From Prinsepia uniflora (taxonomy: Eukaryota; Streptophyta; Magnoliopsida; Rosales; Rosaceae), in the NCBI GenBank assembly GCA_032719365.1, contig CM064871.1:72458383-72522382 (forward strand): a stretch of DNA of 64,000 bases, in the 5' to 3' direction. This document shows, one piece after another, positions 36,671 through 47,455 of this stretch. The notes beneath the pieces are model-generated. The model was given only the letters and a program-made list of their open reading frames with translations, had not been told where the DNA came from and ran no database searches. The translations under genes were made by a program, and so were the position numbers. The stretch's first letter is position 1. Each line of letters opens with the position of its first letter.

Positions 36671-37415
36671 TGATTTGGGAGGTTTGGGGTGTGTTCCGAG
36701 TCCCTCTGTAATGGGTCAACGACTCACATTGTTGGTGCTCCTCCCTAGCTGTTCGACCTGTTTTGATCTTCTACCAGACATGGCAGTCGTTGAGGCAACG
36801 TCATCCTCCAGGTGGTAGGGGTTGATTTGTAGCGGTTTATATTTTGTCAACTGAGCTGGGGCCTTCTGGCGTTGTGCTCTCCTCAAGGATGATCTAGACT
36901 GAGAATGGCCTTTATGGGATAGGAGGGGCAGAGGAGGTTGATCCTCGATTCTGGGATCATTCGTAGGATAGGTCAGCCGGATGGACTGAATCTACACAAG
37001 TCTCTAGTCAAGTAATTCACGAGCGTCGCGAAAAATTTGGGTACCTGAAGCTGAAGGTTTTGCCTCATCGATCGGCATTGGCAATGAGTGCTCGCTCAGT
37101 AGCTGCCCGTTGCTCCTTCAGTTCTTCCAGCGTGGACTGGAGAATAGCAAATGTGCTTTGATGTTGTTTTCCCCACACGTGATTTTTGCTCTCGATAGCA
37201 ACATTGCTTTTTCTGAGTTCAGCCATCTCCGTATGAAGGGTCCTCAGCATTTCGTTTTCGAGCATGGCCTCAGAAGGCACGACAGTCTTGGTTCTGTTGC
37301 GATCTCCATATGGAGTGTTATTGAGCTCACTATCATCTTACTCGACAGGTAGATGGAGTGGAGTTATGTGAACTAGTTGGAGGACTTACTCAGTATTCCC
37401 ACAGACGACGCCAAA
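36671..37415 (-). pseudogene. gag: inverted family-2 gag N-terminus
   Basis: Minus-strand copy of the region at 8346-9140. The clearest piece is the open frame 37,065-37,280, a charged Glu/Lys-rich segment with MAELRK and LEELKEQRAATERALI that is probably coiled coil. The primer site (37,396-37,413, minus) and LTR follow in order. The copy ends at about 36,670 inside a CCATCTGATTTGG stretch that is shared with the protease side. Confidence 0.72.
37396..37413 (-). other. family-2 primer binding site, inverted
   Basis: Minus strand reads TGGCGTCGTCTGTGGGAA, identical to 8346-8363 but in the opposite direction. Confidence 0.8.
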
Positions 37416-38030
37416 TGTTTGATATGAAACTAAATCTAACGTGATCACGCCCACTGGGGGGTTGGTTCAATTCCTGCTAAGTCTGCCGAGTCTGTGTCTG
37501 TGAGGCAAAGAGGAAGCACTAAACATCGGTGGGATGCCGACCTAAGAAACTCTGATGCTTAAGTTAATATGCGTAATGGAGAATTAATAGGCAGATCACA
37601 ACACAAAGACAAAAAAGTCAAGTTTGTGTGTGTTTCGAGAAAGAATTAGATGAGAGAGAGAGTACCTTTATGAAAGGGTTTTGGGGGTATTTATAGAAGC
37701 AATGAATGTGATGGTTGAAGTAGGGTTCAAGTTGACTCAGGAGATGCTGCAACGTGGCCCGCAGATTTGGGATGTGTGTCAGGTGGCATTAGATCTCCTG
37801 GCATGTCAGGGAATTGGTACTGATAGCTAACTGATTGGACTAAGGGTGTCGACCGCACCTACCAAGTACGCCTGCCGAATAGCTGAGACTGCCAGTTAAC
37901 TGACTGGCATTGCCTACCAAGTGACTTGTCTGACATTGCTTGATGAGTGACATACTTGGCATTGCTTGCCGAGTGACATGTCTTCCGATCACCTAGTGTC
38001 GGATATTGTACTTGTGGTGGTGTTGCTCTT
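37416..38030 (-). mobile_element. family-2 LTR, inverted
   Basis: Partner of 7661-8343. The left end (TGTTTGATATG on the plus strand) is firm next to the primer site; the right end near 38,030 is approximate. It contains the same TATTTATAG box (about 37,690) and repeated GACTTGTC / GCATTGC-type units. It lies about 55 bp before the first recognisable exon of the gene fragment at 38,085, and so probably removed that gene's 5' part. Confidence 0.75.
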
Positions 38031-38084
38031 ACTGCTTGGTTAGTCGACATGTATCAACACTGTATATGCATATGTTCTCTGTAG

Positions 38085-39028
38085 TGAAAGCTATTTTCTT
38101 TCGCTCTTCTTCGGAAAACCTTGATAAATCGAAGGTTAAGAGTAAAGAGAACAGACCATACACTTCATTCCTGCCTCCACAACCTAGGCAAGGTGAGTAA
38201 TTTCTATGGAACCCTTGTTTATTTAATCTTCCAGCAAACATTCTATGTTCTATAATGAATGCTTTTATCATGTTAGGTTCTCCTTAAAATGTGTGAATAA
38301 TGCATACTTGCAAGTGAAATCAGAAAGTGAAGAAGTGAAATCAGAAAAGAAGTGGCAAGATAGGCAGGAGAAACAGGCCGAGAAAATTGCAGAAAACAAG
38401 CGAAAAAGTGAAGCTGCCTTCATTCCTCCAAAGGTAGGAGTAGGACATGTGAGTCCACCTACAAGTTTCTCTGTTTTATTTGGTGTTATGTGCTCTCATT
38501 CTATTTTTTATTATTTACAGGCCGAGAAAATTGCAGAAAACAAGCGAAAAAGAGAAGCTGCCTTCATTCCTCCAAAGGTAGGAGAAGGACACGTGAGTCC
38601 ACCTACAAGTTTCTCTGTTTTATTTGGTGTTATGTGCTCTCATTCTATTTTTTATTATTTATTTTTCTTAACAGCTATTCTTAATTTCTTTTTGTTTTTT
38701 TCTGAAATAGGAGCCTGTAGTTCAGGATACCAAATCTGATGATGGTGGCAATGATCTGGCTGCCATGACCATGTCTCTAAAGGTAAACAGAATTACAGAA
38801 TTTTCCCTTTCGAAGTTTTGGTTTTTATCACTCTCGAAAAGATCACGCCCTCTTGTTTTCTTTGTACCTTTCATCCTCCTAATTAAGCATCCGCTGGTTC
38901 TTTTGTAATTGCAGAAAAGGCTAAACAATATGGAAACCAGAACGCGATTGAGAAAGTAAATGCGGACTGCGGAGGCATATATTGCGGAAGCTGGGGAACC
39001 ATCCAAAAAGAAATCGAAGTGCAAGTAG
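38085..39028 (+). pseudogene. 5'-truncated gene fragment with duplicated exon; product not recognised
   Basis: Five exons fit in frame: 38,085-38,192, 38,315-38,433, 38,521-38,577, 38,711-38,782 and 38,915-38,959, all with GT-AG borders. The product is very basic and rich in Lys and Glu. It contains KSKENRPYTSFLPPQP, then a probably helical KKWQDRQEKQAEKIAENKRK, an AAFIPPK block, and KKRLNNMETRTRLRK before an in-frame TAA (38,957-38,959). The frame stays open after the TAA for 22 codons (MRTAEAYIAEAGEP then Lys-rich), so the stop looks like a change from AAA. Exon 3 repeats the end of exon 2 through a 144-bp tandem duplication. No start codon is visible; the upstream part is replaced by a family-2 LTR. 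I do not recognise the family. It may be a relic, or a 3' portion still transcribed. Confidence 0.6.
38377..38664 (+). repeat. 144-bp tandem duplication of exon plus intron
   Basis: 38,377-38,520 and 38,521-38,664 are nearly identical. Each copy holds 57 bp of exon (ending AAAG before GTAGGA) and most of the following intron. Because 57 and 144 are both multiples of three, splicing of both copies keeps frame and adds 19 residues. Confidence 0.9.
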
Positions 39029-39391
39029 ATATTTTCTTGGATATTTTGAGATTTGGTTTTGATATATAGGCTCATGGATTAGTGTTGGACATGCATGATC
39101 TGATGAAACTCTGAATGTTTTGAAATGTTAGGGAAATGCTGTCCACAAGCTCAGATTCATATTGATAATTGATTCACATAAATTGAACTTGAAAAAAGAT
39201 ACGTTTGGAGGATTAGATTTCGTACATTATCTTATTAGTAATCAACCCAATTCACTGCAATATCATTTCCCATTGTTATATTTCAAATTAGGTTAAAGTT
39301 TGGACAATTGAATCTCACCAGACTTTCAGTAGGTCAACCAAGCAGAGTCAGCCTCCCCAGTTCAAAAATAGTACCCGAAACACCCAATCTG

Positions 39392-41428
39392 TCATTCCCA
39401 AGGCCAAGTCCCAGATTTCTTGGTAGCTGGTGTATTCAGAAAAGGCGAGTTAAAGTCTGCTTTTTCACCGAGTTCTTGGAACGTATCAACCACATTCTGA
39501 AGCCGGGCAACAAATTCGATCAGCAGCGAAGCAAATGTGGCCAACGACAAGGTGCTTGCAATTTCACATGTTCTGAGGTTATCTTCCTTGGTGTCTCCGT
39601 CGTGTTTGACACCACCAAACGTGATTGGCAACGGCCAAGATGCTTGATCGCTGAACATGTTTCCGGATGAAGCACTGTGTGGTGGACAAAGTGTGCGTGC
39701 AGTTGTAACTGACCCCAAGTCGAGCACATGTTCACTCAACGACTTCAAACCCAACTGCACATTATCAGTAGGCGCATCCTCTGGTTCTTTAGGCCGTCTT
39801 CCACTTTCCCAGCTCTCTGAATTCACCAGCAGGTACGATTTTTGGTCTATCTTCTTCTGCAGTTGCTCTGCTGCCTCATGCACGTCTTTGAGAATGTCGC
39901 CGGGGCTTAGTTTCTCCATCTTCTCTACTCTCTTCGCAAGTTCTCGCAAGACTTTGGCACCTTCTGCCCCAACTTGTTGAAGCTCACTGTGAAGGACCTG
40001 TCTTTTTTCAGGTGGAGCCTACACGTACAGAATTACAAAGCACTAAGGAAACTGCATTTGGGTACTCAAAAGAAAGATCTGGTTTTGAATTTTGATATAT
40101 AAAAACGAATCACCTGAATTTCGGAAAGAATGCATCCATGTAGAGCCATGACCATGAAAGCACAGTGCCTCAATGCACCACTAAGTTTGACAAAATTTAT
40201 CCAAGGATAATTGAACTTTCTGTAACGGCCATGAGGTGGTTCCCATATTGCAAATCCCAACTGAAATTGAAAAAAGAAAAAAAAAAAGTCAATAAATATT
40301 TACTAACCCCTACACTTGTGCTATTAAATCATACCAAAGTTTCTTCTTGGCTTGTAGATTCTACTGCGGATCGATATCCCTTGTACAGCGGATCATCTGC
40401 AGCTTGATAGGTAAGAATTTTCGACGGGATCCTCTCATATTCAACACATTTCAGGTACCCATTGACACAGCCTACGCAACAAATCGGAAGAATAAGAATG
40501 TGCCACAAAACCTATAAAAAGAAAATGGGTTTACCAAGCAATGAACAAATGTACCTTCCAAAGAAGCAGCAACTCCCTTGAAATTTTTCACTACCAATTT
40601 ATGCAGATCTTCTCCCGACCATATGGGGTATATGCATATGTTAACAACTAAACAAACGGCAGCGCCGACTGCAATTAACACCAATCGAGTCACAACTGCC
40701 TCGTTATATTCCCTTGTTCTGTTCCCAGCAACCATGAGGATGCAATATGTCAAGACGAAAACTCGAAAGCCATACTCATAGGGCTTCATTGTCGGGTACA
40801 GCTTCAAATACGAGGCGAAAAACCCTAGACAGTCCCAGAATTAGCAGTATAAGAACAACGGAAAAAAAGACAATTCAGTTTAAGTATGCAGATACTAATT
40901 ATACGAACCGACTATGAAAATGCTTATAACAATGACAACTTCTTCCAGGTTTGAAGCCAGCAAAGAAAGCTCAGAAAAGCAGAAGGCAAGTATTCCAGCA
41001 AAAAATGTTCCCAGCCCACGATTAAATCCTTTGATAAAAGTACCTCCTGCATGAAACCAAAGCTTAAACCATCTATGTAGCGAAAATTAAAAGGGAAACG
41101 AAGATCATCAAACGTACATACCTATGCTGAATTCGAACATGACGATTACTGTGAGGATAGCCCAGATTGAGTACTGACCAATATCATGAAATGAGTGTTT
41201 CCAAAATATCAGCAGAGAAACAATGGACAATGCCAGTCCCATTTTGACTGCGAAGATGACTTTTCTGGGATCAGAGCGGCCCATTTCCAAAGCTTTGCCA
41301 ACAAAGTCTACTGAATCTTTCCAACAATTGATCATCTTTTTTCCCATCGGAACAAAACACCTGACTCTTCTTTCTGTTCTTTCATGATCTTCTTCCTTGA
41401 AGCTGCTGCTCAAAAGAGACTTTTCCAT
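39392..41428 (-). CDS. ALMT: aluminium-activated malate transporter family protein (ALMT)
   Basis: A membrane anion channel of the ALMT family, which passes malate and other anions across the plasma membrane or tonoplast. Exons: 41,428-41,122, 41,046-40,909, 40,824-40,555, 40,471-40,335, 40,260-40,114, 40,018-39,392. They join in frame to 541 residues, a normal length. The N-terminal half has about six membrane segments, including SIWAILTVIVMFEFSIG and a glycine-rich NRGLGTFFAG, followed by YEYGFRVFVLTYCILMVAG. The conserved WEPPHGRY block lies in exon 5. The C-terminal half is soluble, with a Lys/Glu-rich helical stretch, and ends PWE. I start at the ATG before EKSLLSSSFKEED; an in-frame start 90 bp upstream (41,518) is possible. 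Which membrane it serves cannot be told from the sequence. The next gene (42,225) runs in the same direction. Confidence 0.93.
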
Positions 41429-42224
41429 GATCTTCAGACAGATTACACCTAGTGAGTCTTCTTTTACACAAAAACAGAGTTCCACAAACTTCATACAAAA
41501 GAATTTAATGGCAGACAAAGTTTTGCATCATATTTCATCATTGTTGTTGGCATGCCTGCATGAGCAGAAACTAATCCAAATCCAGTGCAAACGAAAGTTT
41601 TTAAACTAATAACCACAAATGCTCACACCAGTCACCACCAAAACAAAAGGGAAAAAATAGTGGAAAAAATGCTCTCCCCAAAGAGTGACACTTCTCATTA
41701 ATGGTGCAACCTTCATATTCCATCCTCGGAATCTTAGTTGGTAAAAATACTTTTCATTTTCCATTAGTACACTTATTCAATTTTAGTTTGTCACACCCAA
41801 CTTTTTTTTATACAAAAGAAAATGATCTAACCTACATTAACTAACCTGTTGGAATGAGAACTGAACACGGTGAATGAAAGAGAGGACGCACTGTCTTTGC
41901 CAACTGGCATAACCCAGTTCTGTCTACTTCACACTTCAATTATAGCAGTATAATTTATTTTTTTATAAACATTCATAGCAGTATCATTTGAATGTTGACG
42001 CATCCCTCTATTAATTTTAATTGGGTCATTCTAGCATTTTTGCTCCAAAGACCACTGGCTTTTACCCAATGGAGAGGAAACTTCGTTCCATTGTCCTTTG
42101 TGTGTGTATATGTTTTTGTGTCTGCATACAGGAAGCTTTATGTTCATGCGCCAGTACAATGTTTTGGCGATTCTGAAGACTCGTGATGCTCTTGATCAAA
42201 TCTATTAAAGTTACAGTCAGACAT
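41429..42224. other. intergenic, ALMT promoter side
   Basis: No gene seen. The upstream region of the ALMT gene and the 3' side of the next minus-strand gene share this 0.8 kb. It is AT-rich with short T-runs. The open frame at 41,992-42,186 has no support. Confidence 0.6.
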
Positions 42225-43618
42225 TTACAGTTCCTCGTCAGGATTCAAACAAACAAGGTAGGCAACTAAGCCGGCAACTGGCACAAACCTAAGATACTTT
42301 ACAACACCAATCTTGCTGGTCTCAACATTTTTAAGATTGTCTCCAATCAGCCAGGGCTGGAAGACTGCGTAAAGACAGATATCCCAAATGAATGCATAGG
42401 CCAGCCTCTCTGATCCTAGATAACTCCTCAAGAACTCCCATCTCTCTGAAATGCTACCAAAGTTAGCATCCATTCGTCCATAAACAGCCCACAATGCAGA
42501 TATCAAACATATTCCTCCACCGACAAGTCCAACAATGGCAGCACCCTCGGTCATCACAGACCCGAGCTGTGAACGCTTGCTCGCATTGCTTGGAGAGTCG
42601 TCCGGTCCAGCCTCATTCAGCCGTATAGCCATGTAAGGTATTAAAAAAGCTGTTCACATCACATACACAACAATTAGACATCAAAATGATGAAAAAGTAA
42701 GTAATTTCTACTCCCCACACACTCAATCTCAGATATGAGAGTTTGGGAGAAATTTACTGTTGGTAAGAAACATCTGAAAGCCCCATAAAACGTCTAGAGA
42801 CCCTTTGTATCTGTCTCTTTTGAGATCAGTGAACAGCAAGGGAGCAAACATCAACGTCCACCCAATCACAAAGTTGAATAGCCCTTCAGACATCTAATTC
42901 AAAAAGATGCTCACATTGTAAAACTTGGTAGTAAAAATACCAAATTTATTTTGATATGGCAAGTTCTTACCGGGTGTAGAACCGGGGCATCAATCAAACC
43001 AACACCAACTACTCTGCCAAAAATGTCAACTTCAGAAATGATCAAGAGCTATTGGGTATTTTACCAATCACCCAGCTGAGCTTGAGCTTACCAGAGTTGA
43101 GTAAAGGCAAGATGAAGAAGAAATTCAGAGAGAGGCCAATTAGAGAGTTCACAGTATCAGAACTTATAGCCCACACTGGATCACCCTGTTTGCCAAGAAA
43201 ATACATGATCAGCCAATCAACTGTAAAAGTAATAACAAAACCAAAGTAAATTGAGGGTAAAATTACACACAGGAGCATAAGGAAGGAGAAAGAGCCACAA
43301 AATGTAGACTGCCTCAGCAACCCACAGAATAATCTGCAAAAACCGCTCTGAGCTATAGCTATCGTTCTTCTGTTGGATAGTGGTGGTGGGTTTCCTGCGA
43401 GCCGCGCGGCATACAAGCGCCTTCAGTTGCGAGTCCCTTTTGTGGGTGATGGGTAGTTGTTGCGAAGGCCATGTTTGGAGGTCCAACGCTGCTAAAAATG
43501 GCCTTGGTTTGAAAAATTGGGTCTTCAACTGAGAGCTGAGGAGGGAGGGTTTGGCTGCAAAAATGGCGCGGTTGGTGGAGAGCAGAGGCTGAGATGTCGT
43601 ACAGATGATAATGGCCAT
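42225..43618 (-). CDS. chloroplast-targeted multi-pass membrane protein, function unknown
   Basis: Five exons (43,618-43,271, 43,185-43,092, 43,011-42,971, 42,893-42,758, 42,649-42,225) join in frame to 347 residues. The first 70 or so residues are rich in Ser, Thr, Lys and Arg with few acidic residues, as in a plastid transit peptide. After them come hydrophobic segments: FLQIILWVAEAVYILWLFLL, LIGLSLNFFFILPLL, LFNFVIGWTLMFAPLLF, AAIVGLVGGGICLISALWAV, LAYAFIWDICLYAVF and VPVAGLVAYLVCL, so about six membrane passes. The SERWEFLRSYLGSERLAYAF region is well formed and looks conserved. Exon 3 is only 41 bp; its acceptor (AG at 43,012-43,013) was chosen because the AG two bases further upstream breaks the frame. 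I recognise no named family. It diverges from HOP2 over 269 bp. Confidence 0.85.
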
Positions 43619-43887
43619 GGCTTCTGAGAATGAAACGGCACTGCGTGGCTTGCCTACCGACACCAAATTTACGAAATGTCGTTTATGTAATTTCAGTTCT
43701 GAAGTAGGGGTAAATTTATCCAAACAAATACAGAATAAAGTGGAACGACGCCGTGTCTAAGAAGGAAGCCCCCGTTATCGTCCTCCGAGTTTTCGGAGGC
43801 AAAGTGTTTTTTAGGTCCATTTCAAAACGAAAGCCAGAAAAGCTTTGAGAAGCGTCTTCGCGCCCTTTTCCGTGCAGTTTCCGATCG
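43619..43887. promoter_or_regulatory. shared 269-bp divergent promoter
   Basis: The start codons of the plastid membrane-protein gene (minus) and HOP2 (plus) are only 269 bp apart, so both 5' UTRs and core promoters must fit here. I see no obvious TATA box on either side. A possible two-way promoter is inferred from spacing alone. Confidence 0.65.
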
Positions 43888-45372
43888 ATGGCTCCCAAAT
43901 CCGAGAGCACCGACGGTAACGAAACTTAATTTATTTTTGTTTGATTTAAGTTATTCGATTTTCGATCTGGCTTTGCTGAACGCTAATCGTCTTTGTTGCT
44001 TTGGTTTTGTGGAACGCTGCAGCGATCGTTCTCAGATACGTGAATGAGGTAAGATCACGCTTCTTCGTATCAATATCAATCTTCTGCGTTTAGGTCGCAT
44101 TTCTCCGATTAGCATCTAATATTTTACTCCAAATCGAATTGTGTTTATTCGAGTGATAAAATGTAAAGTTTCTCTTCCGATTTTAGCTGTTTGGGAGGTG
44201 ACAAAATCGAATTTAGCCTGATTGAGCTCATCTAAGCTTACTCCACAAACCAATTTTCGTTCATTTCTCTTTTTACTTGATGGTGTCTACCTCTGTTGAC
44301 TATGGTGAAAAAAGTAAGATCTTCGATAGATATTTTCTAGGAACAAACAGAAACACTTCGCACACAATGTGCTCTATGTAATGCTGATATGAAATTTGTT
44401 TGTCTTGATCCAGCAAAATAGGCCGCTGAATTCTCAAAATGTGGCGGATTCTTTACAAAAATTCAACCTCAAGAAGGCAGCCATACAAAAGGCTCTAGAT
44501 ACCCTGGCTGATAATGGGAAGATTTATTTCAAGGAGTATGGCAAGCAGAAGATTTACCTTGCTCGGCAAGACCAATTCGACATTCCAAACAGTGAGGAGC
44601 TTAGCCGGATGAAGCAAGAAAATGAAAAACTGCAAGAAGAGCTGGCTGAACAAAAGAGAGCAATTGGCGAGGTTGAAGGAGGTACTTATGCTCTTCTTTA
44701 CTTCTGCATTTCATGTTTTCGAGAGTTCTAAGAATTCAAATTTGAGAATTTGCCTCATGAATTTGAATTTTCATGATGAATCTTGTTGTAGAAATTAAAG
44801 CTTTGCAGTCAAATTTGACCCTAGAACAAATAAGGGAAAAAGAAGCCAAGCTGACAAAGGAGGTATGCTAATTGGAAATGTAACATATGTTTGAACATAC
44901 ACTAGATGTCCGTGAAAAAGGGTACGGACTATGGATGAAGTGTGGATTTTTGAATTGTGTATTAGGTTAATGAAATGGAGGGCAGATTGGAAAATTTGCG
45001 GGGAGGAGTTACCTTGGTCAAGCCAGAAGACCGCATGGCAGTTGAGCAACTGGTCTCGGAGAAAATAACTCAATGGAGAAAGCGAAAAAGGATGTTCAAA
45101 GATCTGTGGGATGCCATTACTGAGAACTCACCTAAAGACGTGAAGGAATTTAAGGTTTGCCTGTTTGGATCCTCTGCATTATGTGCTTATGGATTAAGCT
45201 ATATTTGTAGCTGTAAATAGTCTGTTATGCATTGCAGGAGGAGCTCGGGATGGAATATGATGAAGATGTTGGTGTGAGCTTGCAGTCATTCATTGAAATG
45301 CTACAACGTGGTAAGAACCGGTCATCTACTGACCGGCAAAACCCTGAATGGAAGCGGCCTAAGAAAGAATGA
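43888..45372 (+). CDS. HOP2: HOP2 homologue (TBPIP family), meiotic recombination factor
   Basis: Partner of MND1 that helps DMC1 and RAD51 pair homologous chromosomes in meiosis; acts in the nucleus. Exons 43,888-43,915, 44,023-44,048, 44,414-44,681, 44,792-44,862, 44,966-45,154 and 45,238-45,372 join in frame to 238 residues, close to known plant HOP2 (Arabidopsis AHP2, about 226). Residues about 8-75 form the winged-helix DNA-binding domain: IVLRYVNEQNRPLNSQNV, LKKAAIQKALDTLADNGKI and YGKQKIYLARQDQFD. A Glu/Lys-rich coiled coil follows (SRMKQENEKLQEELAEQK and QIREKEAKLTKE), then the C-terminal part with QWRKRKRMFKDLWDAITE and EELGMEYDEDVGVSL. The two tiny first exons (28 and 26 bp) are confirmed by phase. 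Convergent with the IST1-like gene, with 376 bp between stop codons. Confidence 0.95.
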
Positions 45373-45748
45373 GTTTTCGTGATGAATTTCTGATGAAGTC
45401 GTTCACAGTCACAGATTTAGAGATGAGTTACTTTCTTAACAAAGGATATTATGCTTCAAATTATGTAATGTATATATTTTGCATGCTCTGGAGATTAAAT
45501 TCAGTCCTATCTATATAGAAAAACCTTTATCAATGATAAGCATGTAGCAATTTATATAGCTAAACCAACAAATCTCAACTTCTTAATAAACTGAAAGTAC
45601 TGAAGCTTCAATAATTTATCGCACTAGTTTACATTTTTAGAAAGAACAAGATATGAGCGAAAAAACAATCAAATTTCTAGACATAATTTATTAGCAAAAC
45701 TAACAAAACTCATTAAGGTTCCTATATAACATACAAGACCGATGCTTC
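45373..45748. repeat. HOP2 downstream flank, also present at 7505-7660
   Basis: Short convergent intergenic segment holding the 3' ends of HOP2 and the IST1-like gene. Positions 45,483-45,650 have a second copy next to the family-2 LTR at 7505-7660. Possible poly(A) signals are the many AATAAA-like words (for example TTAATAAA near 45,583). No gene here. Confidence 0.6.
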
Positions 45749-47455
45749 TCAGTAGCCACGCACTTGTCGGGTCCTCAGAGAGAAGGGTCCCCTCTCTATG
45801 TTCAATCTCGGTGGGCTCTGCCTTCCAGACCCTCCAACAGCCCCAGATTGAAACCTCGAAGGAAGTTGCTTATGAGATGATGAGGCCATGGTGCTTTGTT
45901 CATTGTCACTTTCACTATCATAAAAAACCGTGTCGGTCCCTGAAGGTTTAGCCCGCACAATAACATCCCCATCTGAATCCAAACTTGAAGAAGATGTTGA
46001 CCTTTTCAACTCTTCAGCTCGATTCTGCGATTCAGATTCAGTTTTGAAGGACTGAAATCTGTCCCCTTGTCCACTACCGGGACTATTTTGATCGTCAGGA
46101 TCGCGAGAATCGGACCTAGAGAGTTCCACTGCTGCTCTTGCAGCTGCTGCCGCATAAGCTGCTGACTCGAAAGCTGCTTGAGCAGCATCTGCTACATCCT
46201 TGTACTTCCTTCCCTTAAGTGAACCCGAAAACCTTTCTTCTTTTCCTGTATCCTCAGCAAAAGCCTGGGAGCTTGAACCGGCCGAGGGGTTTTGCTTGTT
46301 TACATCCACTTTTTCCTGCATTAACGACCACACGCAACAAACCATAAAAATTATTATCCGCGACACGACCCTGCCGAACGGCGACCCCGGATTCACCGTG
46401 ACGCACGAAAAAGCGTCGCCACCGAACGGCGACCTAGATTTGCCGGGACGCTTTTTGCCACCGGCAACTCCGGATTCACCGCGACGCTCTTGGGCAGAAC
46501 AAAACGCAAATGGAAATTTTTTTTTTTGGCCCTCTACATTTATCACATACCTCAGTGGAAACAGATGAAGCTTCTTCCAGCTGCAAAACAATGTTATTTT
46601 CTGCGGCGATTTCTTTGAGCACCTTCATTCTCATCTCCAACACTGGCATCCTAGTTGACAGCTTTTGCATCAACTACACAAACACAACATCCACACGAAA
46701 AATATACAACCATTAGCATCTGAATTTGACAAAAACACAAAAGTAGTGTAATAATGTGTTCTTTCTATACATACCGTAACGCTGACTCCACAATTGTTGC
46801 GCACTTCAATGGCACGAGCAGCAAATTCTTTCCCAAAGCGGGCGGTGAGGGCTGTTCGAATCTCTTGAAGCTCTGGGAAATCCCCGCACCTTGAAGCTGC
46901 GTAAAGCAAACCAGAAGTCGCCTCCTTCAGTTCATCAGGACATTCTCTGTATCATGTATAAATACAGAACACAAAACAAAACCACATGCTTAATCATATC
47001 TGATCATAATTATTTTGGTAGTCCAAAAACAATTGTAGAGCACAAAACATACTTTTCTTGTTCAATGAGATGAACCCTTTCAATCACGAGGTTGCAATAG
47101 CCCTCTATCATCACAAGCACGTCCAACATGTTCTGTTCCTTGATCACATGCTCCACCTGAACACAAGTACACAACAACGAAATACAAAAAATAGAAACAT
47201 CAGAAACAAAGATCTGATCTTGATCTTGCTCACGATTGATGAGCTAAAAACACACGACTCGCTTACGCGAATAAGGGCTCGTTCCTGGTGGCCCTGTTGG
47301 AGGAGCTGGGCGACATCAGAGCGGGCCTGAGAGCACCTGACCTGTCTCTGTTTTTTTAGGATCAAAAGGCGAGACAGAGCAAGAGTTAAAAGTGGCTTGA
47401 ACTTTGAGGTTTTGTAAGTCGTTCTTCCGAACAAAGCATCGAGCTTTCTTCCCAT
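45749..47455 (-). CDS. IST1-like protein (ESCRT-III associated)
   Basis: IST1-like proteins bind ESCRT-III and the AAA ATPase SKD1/VPS4 on multivesicular endosomes. Exons 47,455-47,267, 47,156-47,053, 46,946-46,775, 46,673-46,551 and 46,315-45,749 join in frame to 384 residues. The N-terminus MGRKLDALFGR, then KFKPLLTLALSRL and RQVRCSQARSDVAQLLQQGH, is diagnostic for plant IST1-like proteins. Exons 2-4 continue the helical IST1 domain (about residues 1-195), with EGYCNLVIERVHLIEQEK, ASRCGDFPELQEIR, RFGKEFAARAIEVRNNCGV and MKVLKEIAAENNI. Exon 5 is a low-complexity tail: an Ala-rich helix (DVADAAQAAFESAAYAAAAA), then Ser/Asp-rich sequence with basic patches. The last intron (46,316-46,550) carries a GC-rich insertion. 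Convergent with HOP2. Confidence 0.94.
46358..46495. repeat. GC-rich repeat insertion in an intron
   Basis: In the last intron of the IST1-like gene, about 140 bp are GC-rich against an AT-rich surround. CCGAACGGCGACC occurs twice (46,374 and 46,422) and GGATTCACCG occurs twice. AAAAAGCGTCGCCA faces its near inverted copy in CGCTTTTTGCCAC. It looks like a small transposon fragment. I see no clear target duplication. Confidence 0.6.

Noticed and set aside
38245..38739. 164-residue open frame over the exon duplication
   Set aside because: It runs through introns. Splice sites and phase support separate exons instead.
43012..43013. Splice acceptor two bases further upstream for exon 3 of the plastid protein
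   Set aside because: Using it gives a frameshift and an early stop; the chosen acceptor joins all five exons in frame.
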